Made by a program: the position numbers and the translations under genes
Assembly: GCA_027060825.1 (NCBI GenBank)
Contig: JALSWC010000202.1
Location: 1 to 39,915, forward strand
From: Sulfurimonas sp.
GTDB lineage: Bacteria > Campylobacterota > Campylobacteria > Campylobacterales > Sulfurimonadaceae
Length of the DNA stretch: 39,915 bases
Direction: 5' to 3'
The notes under the pieces: model-generated
Told to the model about the DNA's origin: nothing
What the model saw: the letters and a program-made list of their open reading frames with translations, nothing else
Database searches by the model: none
Shown here: in pieces, positions 15,003 to 23,743 of the stretch
How the letters are laid out: every line of letters begins with the position of its first letter
How positions within the stretch are numbered: position 1 is the stretch's first letter

Positions 15003-16171
15003 AGATTATATACCTTTTTATAAATTGCCATTCTTCTTCTCACATTTTTTAAGTAGTACTTTGGTTCATCAAAACGCAAATTATTGAGGAGATATTCATA
15101 AACTTCCTCTGGTGTTAATTTATTAATTTTTGGTGCTGCCTTTGTCATATTATATTTTCCAGTAAATGCCCATGCAATATTTCCAGCCCCTGTATTATAA
15201 GCAGCAATTGCACAGTACAATCTACTTATAGGATTTTTAACTTTTCTTAAATAGCTAAAATAAAGTATATGTAAGTAAGTACTTCCCATCTCGATATTAT
15301 GCTTACTATTGTACAAATATGTAACTGTTGGCATCCCTTTTCTTCTATACAAAAATCTATAAGCATCACGACCTGCAGATGTTGGAACAATCTGCATTAA
15401 ACCATAAGCAGGTATGCGTGATTTAGCAAAAGGATTAAAATCACTCTCTGTTTGCATAATTGCAAACAATAATTCTGCAGGTAATTGAAATCTTTGTGAA
15501 TTGTGAGCAACTTCATCTTTAAATACTATGGAGCGTTTATACTTAGAGTATTTCGGAAGCTGTACAACAATTTTATATACCTTTTCTTTATTGTTTTTCG
15601 CTTTATTTACCCTAAGCTTATGCTCTTTTAAAACATTTTGTACATATTTTTGTAGACTTTTTCTTGTAGGCTTCTTCTTAAATAAAAGTTCACTTAAAAT
15701 AGGTTGAGGATCAACTCTCGTATTTTGACCACCTATCTCTTTTGATATTTTAGCAACATTTTTCTGTAAGGCATCTATTTTGACAACTTCTTGCGTATTT
15801 ACACTTGCTACATACGCTATACGCTTTGCTAATTTTTGTATTGCATCTTTCTTATTTTTAGCAATAACTGCTACACTATAATTCTCTTTTGCAAAATTCA
15901 CCGTAGAACGACTCTGTTTATCATTCGAATAACTTACCCACACTTTTTTTGTTGATAATTCGGGGTGTTTCCAATATTTATTTAACTCATCTTTATATGA
16001 CTGATACTCTTTATTTAATGCTTTTTTATAAGCATTAAAAGCATTCATTTGAGACTGCTTCATCTGCTCAAATTCAGCCTTCTCTTTTGCAATTCCAGCC
16101 TGAATATCCGAAGATTCATTTGCAGATGCAAAAGTAGATAATAAGAGTGTTATAATAATAAAAAATTTCAT
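14999..16171 (-). CDS. Membrane-bound lytic transglycosylase, MltC-like
   Basis: A 390-aa exported protein with a clear signal peptide (MKFFIIITLLLSTFASA). The N-terminal half (about 30-200) looks like the MltC-type domain, with a coiled segment. The C-terminal SLT domain (about 225-370) has the catalytic Glu in MQTESDFNPFA, then AYGLMQIVPTSAG and AIAAYNTGAGN, standard Slt motifs. It cleaves peptidoglycan with 1,6-anhydro product formation. No lipobox is seen, unlike E. coli MltC. It is the last gene after two LPP20-type lipoproteins, 24 nt downstream. Confidence 0.88.
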   Translation of the reverse strand: MKFFIIITLLLSTFASANESSDIQAGIAKEKAEFEQMKQSQMNAFNAYKKALNKEYQSYKDELNKYWKHPELSTKKVWVSYSNDKQSRSTVNFAKENYSVAVIAKNKKDAIQKLAKRIAYVASVNTQEVVKIDALQKNVAKISKEIGGQNTRVDPQPILSELLFKKKPTRKSLQKYVQNVLKEHKLRVNKAKNNKEKVYKIVVQLPKYSKYKRSIVFKDEVAHNSQRFQLPAELLFAIMQTESDFNPFAKSRIPAYGLMQIVPTSAGRDAYRFLYRRKGMPTVTYLYNSKHNIEMGSTYLHILYFSYLRKVKNPISRLYCAIAAYNTGAGNIAWAFTGKYNMTKAAPKINKLTPEEVYEYLLNNLRFDEPKYYLKNVRRRMAIYKKVYNL

Positions 16172-16195
16172 GATGCATCCTAAAATAAGTTCAAT

Positions 16196-16612
16196 TTATT
16201 TGTTTAAAACCATCCAAACATAGAGTTGCCCAGACATTTTATCTTCCCATACATCTTCAATATGAGCATTTAGCATAGTTTTAGACCTGTAAGTTCCCTC
16301 TGTTTTCATATTTAAAGAAGCTCTGCCATTTGCAAAGTTATCCCTTTTTTTCATAGAAACCGTTACTTGAACGCCATTTTCTAAACTTAACTCATCCAGG
16401 GCACGGCTAATGGCAAGTTTTCTTTGTGTAGATGGCTTCTGATCGTATGTTTGACCAGCTATACCAACTGCACCTCTTTTTCCATCTATATTTGGGTTCA
16501 TAATCCATTTTGGTTTCATTCCTATGCCAGAAGGAGCAGTGTTAGGAGCTGGAGTACAAGCTACAAAAAATAGTAATCCAAATACACTAACACATTTGAA
16601 GAATCGTTTCAT
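16196..16612 (-). CDS. LPP20-family lipoprotein
   Basis: A 138-aa lipoprotein with a lipobox (FFVAC, about residue 19). The mature part (PKWIMNPN, then VGIAGQTYDQKPSTQRKLAISRALDELS) matches the LPP20 fold, in which WxxNP is followed by a G-A/S repeat and a long helix. LPP20 of Helicobacter pylori is an outer-membrane lipoprotein of unclear function. Its ATG overlaps the preceding stop by 1 nt (TAATG), so the two LPP20-like genes are coupled. Confidence 0.82.
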   Translation of the reverse strand: MKRFFKCVSVFGLLFFVACTPAPNTAPSGIGMKPKWIMNPNIDGKRGAVGIAGQTYDQKPSTQRKLAISRALDELSLENGVQVTVSMKKRDNFANGRASLNMKTEGTYRSKTMLNAHIEDVWEDKMSGQLYVWMVLNK

Positions 16613-17193
16613 TAATCAGTTGGAAATTCTGCATCCAATGACTTAAGAGCCTGTTTAGATTGAAATTGTTGCCATAATGCTTTATTGTTTTTAAAACTTG
16701 TTTTTACAGAATTTTTTACTGCACCATTTACAGCTTTATTTGGTACAGAAACAAGAAGATAAAGTGTTCCTGATGGTGCTGTCCAGCTATTAACTGCTTT
16801 TGATCCAGATAAGTTCACTTTTGCAATTTGTTTTGTAACTGATGTTGCAACTTTATCTACAGTTTCACTATCTGCCACACCAGTAGTACGAGTAAAAGCT
16901 TCTACTTTATCTTTAACTTGTGTTTGGATCTGTTGTGCTAAGTCTGAACGGCCATTTGCAAGAGCAATTCTTCTCATCATACCCATTCCAGCTGCACTTT
17001 TTTGTGCTATACCGAGACCAGCATACCCATTTTCAACAAATGGAGTACATGTCCATTTTGGAGCAAGTACATTTTCTTGCTTACAACGAAAATCAGGCTC
17101 TGCTTTTTTTTCTGGTTTAGGTGTTGACCCACAGCCAACAAATAGAGTAGCTATTGCTACAAGTGTTGATACTGAAATTATACTCTTTTTCAT
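16612..17193 (-). CDS. LPP20-family lipoprotein, longer paralogue
   Basis: A 193-aa lipoprotein with signal peptide and lipobox (LFVGC, about residue 21). The mature region has APKWTCTPF, GYAGLGIAQKSAAGMGMMRRIALANGRSDLAQQI and a long helical section, the same plan as the next gene but with an added C-terminal helical tail (NNKALWQQFQSKQAL). The two Cys at CKQENVLAPKWTC could form a disulphide. It probably lies in the outer membrane. A TATAAT (17216-17221) and AAGGAAA support transcription from here into the partner and the transglycosylase. Confidence 0.82.
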   Translation of the reverse strand: MKKSIISVSTLVAIATLFVGCGSTPKPEKKAEPDFRCKQENVLAPKWTCTPFVENGYAGLGIAQKSAAGMGMMRRIALANGRSDLAQQIQTQVKDKVEAFTRTTGVADSETVDKVATSVTKQIAKVNLSGSKAVNSWTAPSGTLYLLVSVPNKAVNGAVKNSVKTSFKNNKALWQQFQSKQALKSLDAEFPTD

Positions 17194-17215
17194 TTATTTT
17201 CCTTAATTTAAAATT

Positions 17216-17221
17216 ATTATA
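17216..17221 (-). promoter_or_regulatory. -10 box of the LPP20/transglycosylase operon
   Basis: TATAAT on the minus strand, 22 nt before the ATG, just after the acetyltransferase stop. Confidence 0.55.
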
Positions 17222-17228
17222 TTGTAAT

Positions 17229-17612
17229 CTATTTTTCTTTTAAAATTACTGAAAAATTGGAAATATATTCTCCAAACCTCTCATTCAAAAATACAACCCT
17301 CTCACATGCTCCCATTCGTGCATAATCATTCAAATATTCAAGCATCATTTTTGCATAACCTTGCGAGCGATATTGTTTATCTGTAACAACTTCATAAATG
17401 CAAAGATGGCGTTTATAAGAAAGATTTGTACTTATATTTACACCTGCATAACACACCAATTCACCCTGCTCGAATATACCTACCATTGTATAATTACTTC
17501 GCATCTCATACACAAGATCTTCAAACTCTTTATACTCTAGTTCTGTATATAACTGCGAAACCACTTCCCATGCCATTTGTAACTCTTTTAAATCTAATTC
17601 TCTTATTTGCAT
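17229..17612 (-). CDS. GNAT-family N-acetyltransferase
   Basis: A 127-aa protein with the GNAT acetyl-CoA loop YRSQGYAKMML (about residues 81-91, Q-x-x-G-x-A pattern), preceded by strands VGIFEQGELVCYAGVNI and HLCIYEVVTDKQ. The fold is at the short end for this family. The acceptor is unknown. It is the first gene on this minus strand, divergent from the ABC-F gene, and not clearly in one operon with the lipoproteins, which have their own -10 box. Confidence 0.85.
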   Translation of the reverse strand: MQIRELDLKELQMAWEVVSQLYTELEYKEFEDLVYEMRSNYTMVGIFEQGELVCYAGVNISTNLSYKRHLCIYEVVTDKQYRSQGYAKMMLEYLNDYARMGACERVVFLNERFGEYISNFSVILKEK

Positions 17613-17657
17613 ACGCTATTTTACAATAATTTTACTGCCTCTTTAGTATAAATTAGA

Positions 17658-17663
17658 TATAAT
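17658..17663 (+). promoter_or_regulatory. -10 box of the ABC-F operon
   Basis: TATAAT followed by TGCGAAAAA, 30 nt before the ABC-F ATG. This form of -10 region is common in the phylum. The -35 is weak. Confidence 0.55.
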
Positions 17664-17693
17664 TGCGAAAAACTACAACTAGGCAAAAACAAT

Positions 17694-19301
17694 ATGGTAA
17701 CAGTACAAAATTTAACTATGCGTTATGGAAATAGAGTATTATTTCAAGAGATAAACCTCAAACTTGACCGTCATAAAAGATATGGTCTTATCGGTGCAAA
17801 TGGTGCAGGTAAAACAACTTTTTTAAAAATTCTTTCTGGTCAAATAAATGAACATGAGGGAGAGATAATCATCCCTAAACAAAATAAAGTCGGTGTTTTA
17901 GGACAAAATCAATATGCTTTTGAAGATTACACTATTATGGATGCTGTTTTATATGGGAACAAGCGTCTCTATGATGCCATCAAAGAAAAAGAAGAGATTT
18001 ATATGACGGGTGATTTTGAAGATGATGCAGTCAATAACCGTCTTGCAGAGCTTGAAACTATCTGTGTAGAAGAAGACCCTACTTATGAGTATGATGTAAA
18101 CATTGCAAAAATTCTTGAAAATGTGGGAATTCCTGATGAACAACATAATGAACTTATGAGTACGCTTGACTCTGCTGACAAATTCAAAGTGCTTCTTGCA
18201 CAAGTTCTTTATCCAAAACCTGATGTTCTCTTTCTCGATGAACCTACCAATAACCAAGATATAGAGACAATTACATGGCTTGAAAACGAGCTACAAAGAC
18301 ATCAGGGAGCAATGGTTGTCATCTCTCATGATAGACACTTTTTAAACTCTGTTGTTACAAATATTCTTGATGTTGATTACCAAAAAATCCGTGAATTTAC
18401 TGGAAATTACGATGACTGGTACATTGCTGCAAATGTTATGGCAAAACAGATGGAACTTGACAATGCTAAAAAACAAAAAGAGAAAGAGCAACTTGAAGCC
18501 TTTGTTCGCCGTTTTAGTGCAAATGCTTCAAAAGCAAAACAAGCAACTTCAAGACAAAAACAACTTGACAAACTCCAAATAGATGAGATAAAACCATCTT
18601 CACGCCGTGACCCTTCCATTGTTTTTAAAGCAAAACGCGCTATGGGTGATGAAGCTTTAAATGTTGAGCATATCTGCCACTCTTATGGTGACAATGAAGT
18701 GTTAAAAGATGTAAATTTCAAAGTTAATCCTGGTGAAAAAATTGCCATTATTGGTGCAAATGGTGTTGGTAAATCAACACTTGTAAAAATATTAATGGAA
18801 GAGATAAAACCGAGCTGTGGTGGAAAAGTTACATGGGGAGCTACTATTGAAAACTCCTATTTTCCACAAGATACGGCAGATATCATCGAAGGAGATGGAA
18901 CACTTTATGATTGGCTCCGTGCTTATGACCCTAAACGAGAAATTGCTGAAATAAGAAACTGTCTTGGTCGTATGCTTTTTAATGGTGAACAGCAAGAAAA
19001 ATCAGTTGTAAGTATTTCAGGTGGAGAAAAACACCGTATGATGCTAAGTAAAATGATGCTTGAGGGTGGAAACTTTTTAGTGCTTGATGAACCTACCAAC
19101 CACCTTGACCTTGAGGCTATTGTTGCACTTGGTGAAGGGCTCCGTGAATTTAGTGGAAATGTTATTTGTGTCTCTCATGACCGTGAGCTACTTGATGCTT
19201 TTGCTACTCGTATTATTGAGTTACATGAAGACCATACTTACATTGATTTTCCTGGTTCTTATGAAGAATTTGCAGCAGATAGAGCAGCAGGAAAGATTTA
19301 A
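17694..19301 (+). CDS. ABC-F ATPase, YbiT type
   Basis: A 535-aa soluble protein with two ABC ATPase domains and no membrane part. ABC-F proteins act on ribosomes in the E-site region. The first domain has GANGAGKTT (about residues 36-44) and LFLDEPTNNQD; its signature loop is degenerate (LMSTLDSADKFK instead of LSGGE), a mark of the YbiT subgroup. The linker (about 245-320, AKKQKEKEQLEAFVRRFSAN) contains the KASKAKQATSR-like P-site-reaching helix. The second domain has GANGVGKST, a normal SISGGEKHR and LVLDEPTNHLD. It opens a four-gene plus-strand run. Confidence 0.93.
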   Translation: MVTVQNLTMRYGNRVLFQEINLKLDRHKRYGLIGANGAGKTTFLKILSGQINEHEGEIIIPKQNKVGVLGQNQYAFEDYTIMDAVLYGNKRLYDAIKEKEEIYMTGDFEDDAVNNRLAELETICVEEDPTYEYDVNIAKILENVGIPDEQHNELMSTLDSADKFKVLLAQVLYPKPDVLFLDEPTNNQDIETITWLENELQRHQGAMVVISHDRHFLNSVVTNILDVDYQKIREFTGNYDDWYIAANVMAKQMELDNAKKQKEKEQLEAFVRRFSANASKAKQATSRQKQLDKLQIDEIKPSSRRDPSIVFKAKRAMGDEALNVEHICHSYGDNEVLKDVNFKVNPGEKIAIIGANGVGKSTLVKILMEEIKPSCGGKVTWGATIENSYFPQDTADIIEGDGTLYDWLRAYDPKREIAEIRNCLGRMLFNGEQQEKSVVSISGGEKHRMMLSKMMLEGGNFLVLDEPTNHLDLEAIVALGEGLREFSGNVICVSHDRELLDAFATRIIELHEDHTYIDFPGSYEEFAADRAAGKI

Positions 19302-19303
19302 TC

Positions 19304-20152
19304 ATGAATGATTATAAAGAGTATTTAGGGCTTGGAATTGCTGGAAATTTTGCTTTGCATTTAGCTCAGGCTGGTGAACTTGAAGATTTTAAAGATGTCA
19401 TTACTGAAGATGAAACAGCACCTAAAGGCATCTTTGCTTTTTACCTTCCCTGCAACAAGCAAAATAAGAGTGAGCGTCCTCGTGAAATACTCTCTATATT
19501 TCCACTCTCTTGTGACACTTTAGAACTTCCAAACAAAGCAAAAAATATTCAAGCAGAACCTGAAGTGGCACTTCTATGTGAACTCACTTATGAAAAAGAT
19601 AAGCTCATTTTCATCACACCACAATATTTTGGTGCATATAATGATGCTTCTATTCGTGTAGCTGGAGCAGAAAAAATCAGTGATAAAAAGAACTGGGGTA
19701 AAAATAGTAAAGGTTTAGCAAAAGAGCTATTGCCTCTTGATATTTTTGAAGATGGTGGCACAATGGAGAGTTACTCCATTTGTAGTTATCTACGCCGTGA
19801 TAATGAGTTAAAGGCTTATGGTGAGAATGTAGAGCTAAAAGGCTACAGTTACTTCAATCAAAAACTGCTTGATTGGATTATTAATCAAATTAATACTCAA
19901 AATGATTTTGGACCACTTGAAGATATTAAAGCCTACATAAAAGCGTGTAATAATCCTAAAAATCTCATCATAAGTATTGGTGCAACAAGATATACTCCTT
20001 ATGGGGGGAGTACCTTTTTACAAACTGGTGATGAAGTGCTTGTTGTTGTTTATAATCACAATAAATATAAACTCCAAGAGATTGAAAAGGCTTTACAAAC
20101 AAAAGCGTATAAACAGCCTGCCATGAGTGTATTGGCACAAAAAGTTATCTAA
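19304..20152 (+). CDS. DUF5718-like protein with FAH-type features
   Basis: A 282-aa protein that resembles DUF5718 proteins (GLGIAGNFALHLAQAGELEDF and GIFAFYLP are the parts I recognise). By eye the centre matches the fumarylacetoacetate hydrolase fold: PEVALLCELTYEKDK like the FAH E-x-E-L strand, YFGAYNDASIRV with the ND-S motif, NWGKNSKGL like wxxGKS, and near the end GATRYTPYGGSTFLQTGDEVLVVV like the FAH GTP...L..GD.V region. One FAH metal Glu appears to be Ala, so activity is doubtful. It starts 2 nt after the ABC-F stop, with AGGAAAG upstream. Confidence 0.65.
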   Translation: MNDYKEYLGLGIAGNFALHLAQAGELEDFKDVITEDETAPKGIFAFYLPCNKQNKSERPREILSIFPLSCDTLELPNKAKNIQAEPEVALLCELTYEKDKLIFITPQYFGAYNDASIRVAGAEKISDKKNWGKNSKGLAKELLPLDIFEDGGTMESYSICSYLRRDNELKAYGENVELKGYSYFNQKLLDWIINQINTQNDFGPLEDIKAYIKACNNPKNLIISIGATRYTPYGGSTFLQTGDEVLVVVYNHNKYKLQEIEKALQTKAYKQPAMSVLAQKVI

Positions 20153-20491
20153 ATGGCTAGAGGCAAAAAACTTGATCTTTTTATTGGTGCTGATATAAAA
20201 GATGAGTGGGCAGAGGTTCAAACACCCAAAAAAGCTAAAATATCTTCAACAGTAGAGGAACCCTCAAAACATTTTCTCGTCTTTAAAAGAGAGAAACGAA
20301 GAGGCAAAGTTGTTACACTTGTGGGAGAGTTTCACCTTAAAAAAGAAGATGCAAACGCAGTGCTTAAACGCCTCAAAAAAAAGCTTGGCTGTGGTGGAAG
20401 TTACAAAGAAAACTGGATGGAATTTCAAGGAGAGATGCAGGAAAAACTGCGTGATTTACTTCTAAAAGAAAATTTTCGTTTTAAGAAATAG
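20153..20491 (+). CDS. SUI1/YciH-like translation factor
   Basis: A 112-aa protein. The last about 75 residues match the SUI1/eIF1 fold of bacterial YciH: FKREKRRGKVVTLVGEFHL, then LKRLKKKLGCGGSYKENWMEFQG, where GCGGS is the typical loop and the region ends LLLKENFRFK. The N-terminal about 35 residues are a charged extension. YciH-type factors affect start-codon choice and initiation in vitro. The ATG directly follows the previous stop with no gap. Its place beside an ABC-F ATPase suggests a translation-linked operon. Confidence 0.88.
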   Translation: MARGKKLDLFIGADIKDEWAEVQTPKKAKISSTVEEPSKHFLVFKREKRRGKVVTLVGEFHLKKEDANAVLKRLKKKLGCGGSYKENWMEFQGEMQEKLRDLLLKENFRFKK

Positions 20492-20505
20492 AGAGATGAG
20501 AAAAT

Positions 20506-20937
20506 ATGCAAGCAAAAACAATTAAAACAGAACAATATTTAACAACTAATAAGATAGCAAAACACCTAGAAAAGGTAGAGTATATTATTATGGCTGCTCC
20601 TGCACCAGAGCATTTCAAAGAGACACCGATTCACTTTACTATTTTTCTAAATACAGATGAGCAACTTCCAAAAGATATTCAAGAAGCTATTTTAGAGAAG
20701 TTTTTACATGAAAATAGCATTTCAAAACCAGCAGAGCTAATGAGTCAGCTTATGCCTGTTGGATTTGCCATTAGTAAAGAGCAAGATACCCCAATGCCTA
20801 TGCTTTTAATAAAGCCAGAAGATCAAAAAAGCATTCCCTACACGGTTATGTATGTCATGGATTTTTTAGCAGATTCTACTGCATTTGATGAAGCAAAAAA
20901 GAAGAGCCTTACAGGTTGGAGTTACTCTTACGAGTAA
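20506..20937 (+). CDS. Unknown 143-aa soluble protein
   Basis: I do not recognise a family. It is soluble-looking, with a Met- and Pro-rich stretch in the middle (MSQLMPVGFAISKEQDTPMPMLL) and mixed alpha/beta character (YIIMAAPAPEHFKETPIHFTIFL). There is no signal peptide or membrane helix. It starts 14 nt after the SUI1 gene and is probably the last gene of that operon. Its final 29 nt overlap the 3' end of the convergent aminopeptidase gene. Confidence 0.7.
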   Translation: MQAKTIKTEQYLTTNKIAKHLEKVEYIIMAAPAPEHFKETPIHFTIFLNTDEQLPKDIQEAILEKFLHENSISKPAELMSQLMPVGFAISKEQDTPMPMLLIKPEDQKSIPYTVMYVMDFLADSTAFDEAKKKSLTGWSYSYE

Positions 20938-22195
20938 TATCCTCTATCTCTTTAACAATTTGCTCAGATAAATTTTCATATCCCTCTTTTGTTACTAAAA
21001 TATCATCTTCAATTCTAATCCCAATACCACGGTATTTTTTAGGAACACTTTTATCATCTGCATCGAGATAAATTCCTGGTTCTATTGTAAGAACCATTCC
21101 CTCTTTTAGTGGAATTTCTTTCCCATTTTTATCTTTATATGGACAAGCATCATGCACATCTAAACCCATCCAATGACCTATGCCATGAGGATAATATTTT
21201 TTATGTGCTTTTGCATCTAAAAGCTCTTGAAAGTTTCCATGTAAAATTCCTAACTCTACCATTCCCTGACAAAGTAATTCTTCTGATTTTCTCTGTAATT
21301 TACTACGCAAAACTTTTGGTCGTATCATTTTAATAATAGCCTTATTGACGCGTAAAACAAGTTCATAAAGTTCTGTTTGAGCATCATTAAAGACTCCACT
21401 TACAGGAATTGTACGAGTAATATCACTTGCATAGTAGTTATATTCACATCCAGCATCTATTAAAATAAGGCTCTTCTTTTTTAAAACTTTATCATTTGAG
21501 ATATAGTGAAGCGTATTGGCTCCATTGCCAGAAGCAACGATAGAGGTATAAGCATCACTATATGCCCCATTTTTCTTAAAAATATACTCTATTTCAGCTT
21601 GAAGTTGGTACTCATAAGTAAGTTTACTACTCACTTGCATAGCACGATGATGTGCCTCTTTTGTGATGTTTATTGCCTTTTTTATAAGCTCTATCTCTGG
21701 CTTTGACTTTATTAAACGCAACTCACTAATGAGAGGAGCAAAATTATAAAAGCATTCGACACTTTTTAACTCCGATTTCAACGATGCTAATCGCTCTTGG
21801 CTCTCCTCAAAATCATAATAAAAAGAGTCTATACCTGCACTCAATTCACTCATTTTTTCTTTAAGTTGAGTAAATTCAAAAACATCATCAAAATTAAAAA
21901 TCTCTTTTGCTTTTTCGACTCCAAGCCTTTTCCCTGTCCATAACTCCATTTGAGGCTCTTTTTTTGCCACAAAAAAGTACTCTTTTATGGACTCCTTTGT
22001 TTTAACAATAAGCAAGGCCGAATTATCTTCTTTAAAACCACTTAAATAGTAAAAGTTGCTATTTTGTCTATAAGGAAACTCCGTATCATGAGAACGGGTT
22101 TTTTGTGTAGCACTTAAAAGAAGAGCCATAGAATTAATTTGCAAACTCTTTGCCAACTCTTTTCTGCGTTTTATATATTCTTTTTGACTAATCAT
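20909..22195 (-). CDS. pepP: Xaa-Pro aminopeptidase (M24B family)
   Basis: A 428-aa metallopeptidase that removes N-terminal residues before proline. It has the N-terminal PepP domain (about 1-165, with DTEFPYRQNSNFYYLSGF) and the C-terminal pita-bread domain. Metal ligands are visible: LIDAGCEYNYYASDITRT (two Asp), PHGIGHWMGLDVHD (His), TIEPGIY (Glu) and GIRIEDD (Glu). The ATG at 22195 overlaps the upstream stop by 4 nt and has AAAGG before it; the ORF-track start at 22216 is less likely. It ends the long greA-to-pepP run. Confidence 0.93.
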   Translation of the reverse strand: MISQKEYIKRRKELAKSLQINSMALLLSATQKTRSHDTEFPYRQNSNFYYLSGFKEDNSALLIVKTKESIKEYFFVAKKEPQMELWTGKRLGVEKAKEIFNFDDVFEFTQLKEKMSELSAGIDSFYYDFEESQERLASLKSELKSVECFYNFAPLISELRLIKSKPEIELIKKAINITKEAHHRAMQVSSKLTYEYQLQAEIEYIFKKNGAYSDAYTSIVASGNGANTLHYISNDKVLKKKSLILIDAGCEYNYYASDITRTIPVSGVFNDAQTELYELVLRVNKAIIKMIRPKVLRSKLQRKSEELLCQGMVELGILHGNFQELLDAKAHKKYYPHGIGHWMGLDVHDACPYKDKNGKEIPLKEGMVLTIEPGIYLDADDKSVPKKYRGIGIRIEDDILVTKEGYENLSEQIVKEIEDITRKSNSNL

Positions 22196-22791
22196 TGAGC
22201 AACCTTTGCTATCCATACAGAAGCATCACTTAGAACCTCTTTTAATGCAACAGAGAGTGCTTTTACCCCACCTACTGCGTTTAAAGAACTTGCATCTACT
22301 TTTGAAGAAAAAGTTTTACTTGCTACTATTGTATGTTTTTTGCTATTTACAAGTGTAAAAGTTATAGACGCTACAACATAAGATTTTTTATTATCCTCTT
22401 CAAAATACTGCGTAAAATCATTTAATCTTGTCTCTAAAATAAAATCACTCTCTACCTTAGAACTTGGTAGTTGCACAAAACCAAAGAGTTTCGTTTGTGC
22501 TAGCATTTGCATCACCTCTTTATGCACAAATTTTTGTGGTGATTCTGCCCATTCTGAAGAAGCATACGCAAATTTTTTCATACCATTTTCTACATAAAAC
22601 ATACTACGAGAGTGTAAATCATCTCCAGCATATACACTAGCAACTTTTACTATTTTTTTTCTATATTTACTTGTTTTAGCCTGTGCTACTGAAACTTTTG
22701 GAGTTACAATATACTCTTGTAAGGCTGGGCTAGGAGAGCTACATGCTCCAAATAAGAGTGGCAATGCCACTATTAAAACTTTACTTTTCAC
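22192..22791 (-). CDS. ABC-type transport auxiliary lipoprotein
   Basis: A 199-aa lipoprotein with a lipobox (LFGAC, about residue 17). The mature part (KIVKVASVYAGDDLHSRSMFYVENG, FAYASSEWAESPQKFVHKEVMQML, DFILETRLNDFTQYFEE) matches the family of lipoproteins that accompany MCE transporters (PqiC/ABC_trans_aux type). It probably sits in the outer membrane and helps pass lipids. The GTG start overlaps the mlaD-like stop by 11 nt (GTG-N5-TAA), with AAGGGG upstream. Confidence 0.87.
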   Translation of the reverse strand: MKSKVLIVALPLLFGACSSPSPALQEYIVTPKVSVAQAKTSKYRKKIVKVASVYAGDDLHSRSMFYVENGMKKFAYASSEWAESPQKFVHKEVMQMLAQTKLFGFVQLPSSKVESDFILETRLNDFTQYFEEDNKKSYVVASITFTLVNSKKHTIVASKTFSSKVDASSLNAVGGVKALSVALKEVLSDASVWIAKVAQ

Positions 22792-23743
22792 CAGGTCCCC
22801 TTTTTACTTTTGTCTTTTTAAATAAAATATCACTTGGACTGCGTTTATACTCACGAAGCAATTCATTAAACTCTATCATTGTTGATTGCATTTGTAAAAG
22901 GCTTGTATTGAGTGTTGGAACAAGATTAATGGAAACATCTTTCATATTTTTTTGAACATTAGAAAAAGAGAGTGCCATATTATCCATTGTTACGCCCATA
23001 GTCTTATAACTATTTTCAATAGATGCAAAAGAGTTACTCATTTTATTTTCCCATAAAATACTATTGCTAATAAAACCATCTACTTTTGGAGTAATTTGTA
23101 TTAATTCTGCACTAAAAAGTGCTAAATTATCAATACTTTTTTGTATTTTATTTATGGTTTTTTCATTTAACAACATATCAACATGCTCTAAAACAGTTGC
23201 TGTATTTTTAAGTATTTTACGCACTTCATCACGATTTGACTCATCTAAAAATGTATTTGTTTTTTCAAGAGTATTAGAGAGTTGTTCAGAGAGTCCTCCC
23301 AAAGATTTTTCAACATCTTTAAAAAGAGAGGGAACAGATTTAATTACTGGGTATTTTTCTCCTTTTTTACGCTTCAAAAGAGGAGCAGAATTTGCACCCA
23401 AACTAAGATTTACATAAGTAAGCCCTGTTATTCCCTGTGATGTTAATTTAGCAACAGTAGTCTCTTTAATAGGTGTTGTCTTTAAAATATCGACCGTTGC
23501 TTCAACCTGTTCTATATTTGATGGATTAATACGCAACTTTATAACTTTTCCTACATGGATACCTCTGTATTTAACAGGAGCATTAAGATTTAATCCAGCA
23601 ACTGATTCATTAAAATAGATAGTGTATTTTTTCATTTCATCTTTTGATGATGGCTTTAAAAGCCAGTAAGTAAAACCTAACATCATCACAAAACCAACTA
23701 AAACTAAAAATCCTATTAAGGTGTAATTTACTTTATTGTTCAT
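22781..23743 (-). CDS. MCE/MlaD-family lipid-binding protein
   Basis: A 320-aa protein with one N-terminal membrane helix (about residues 8-28) and an MCE domain (about 38-120; IYFNESVAGLNLNAPVKYRGIHVGKV, then TVAKLTSQGITGLTYVNLSLG). The remaining roughly 180 residues form long helices typical of the tube-like needle seen in extended MCE proteins. It binds the MlaE/MlaF complex and carries phospholipids through the periplasm. It is joined by a 4-nt overlap to the ATPase gene. Confidence 0.9.
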   Translation of the reverse strand: MNNKVNYTLIGFLVLVGFVMMLGFTYWLLKPSSKDEMKKYTIYFNESVAGLNLNAPVKYRGIHVGKVIKLRINPSNIEQVEATVDILKTTPIKETTVAKLTSQGITGLTYVNLSLGANSAPLLKRKKGEKYPVIKSVPSLFKDVEKSLGGLSEQLSNTLEKTNTFLDESNRDEVRKILKNTATVLEHVDMLLNEKTINKIQKSIDNLALFSAELIQITPKVDGFISNSILWENKMSNSFASIENSYKTMGVTMDNMALSFSNVQKNMKDVSINLVPTLNTSLLQMQSTMIEFNELLREYKRSPSDILFKKTKVKRGPGEK

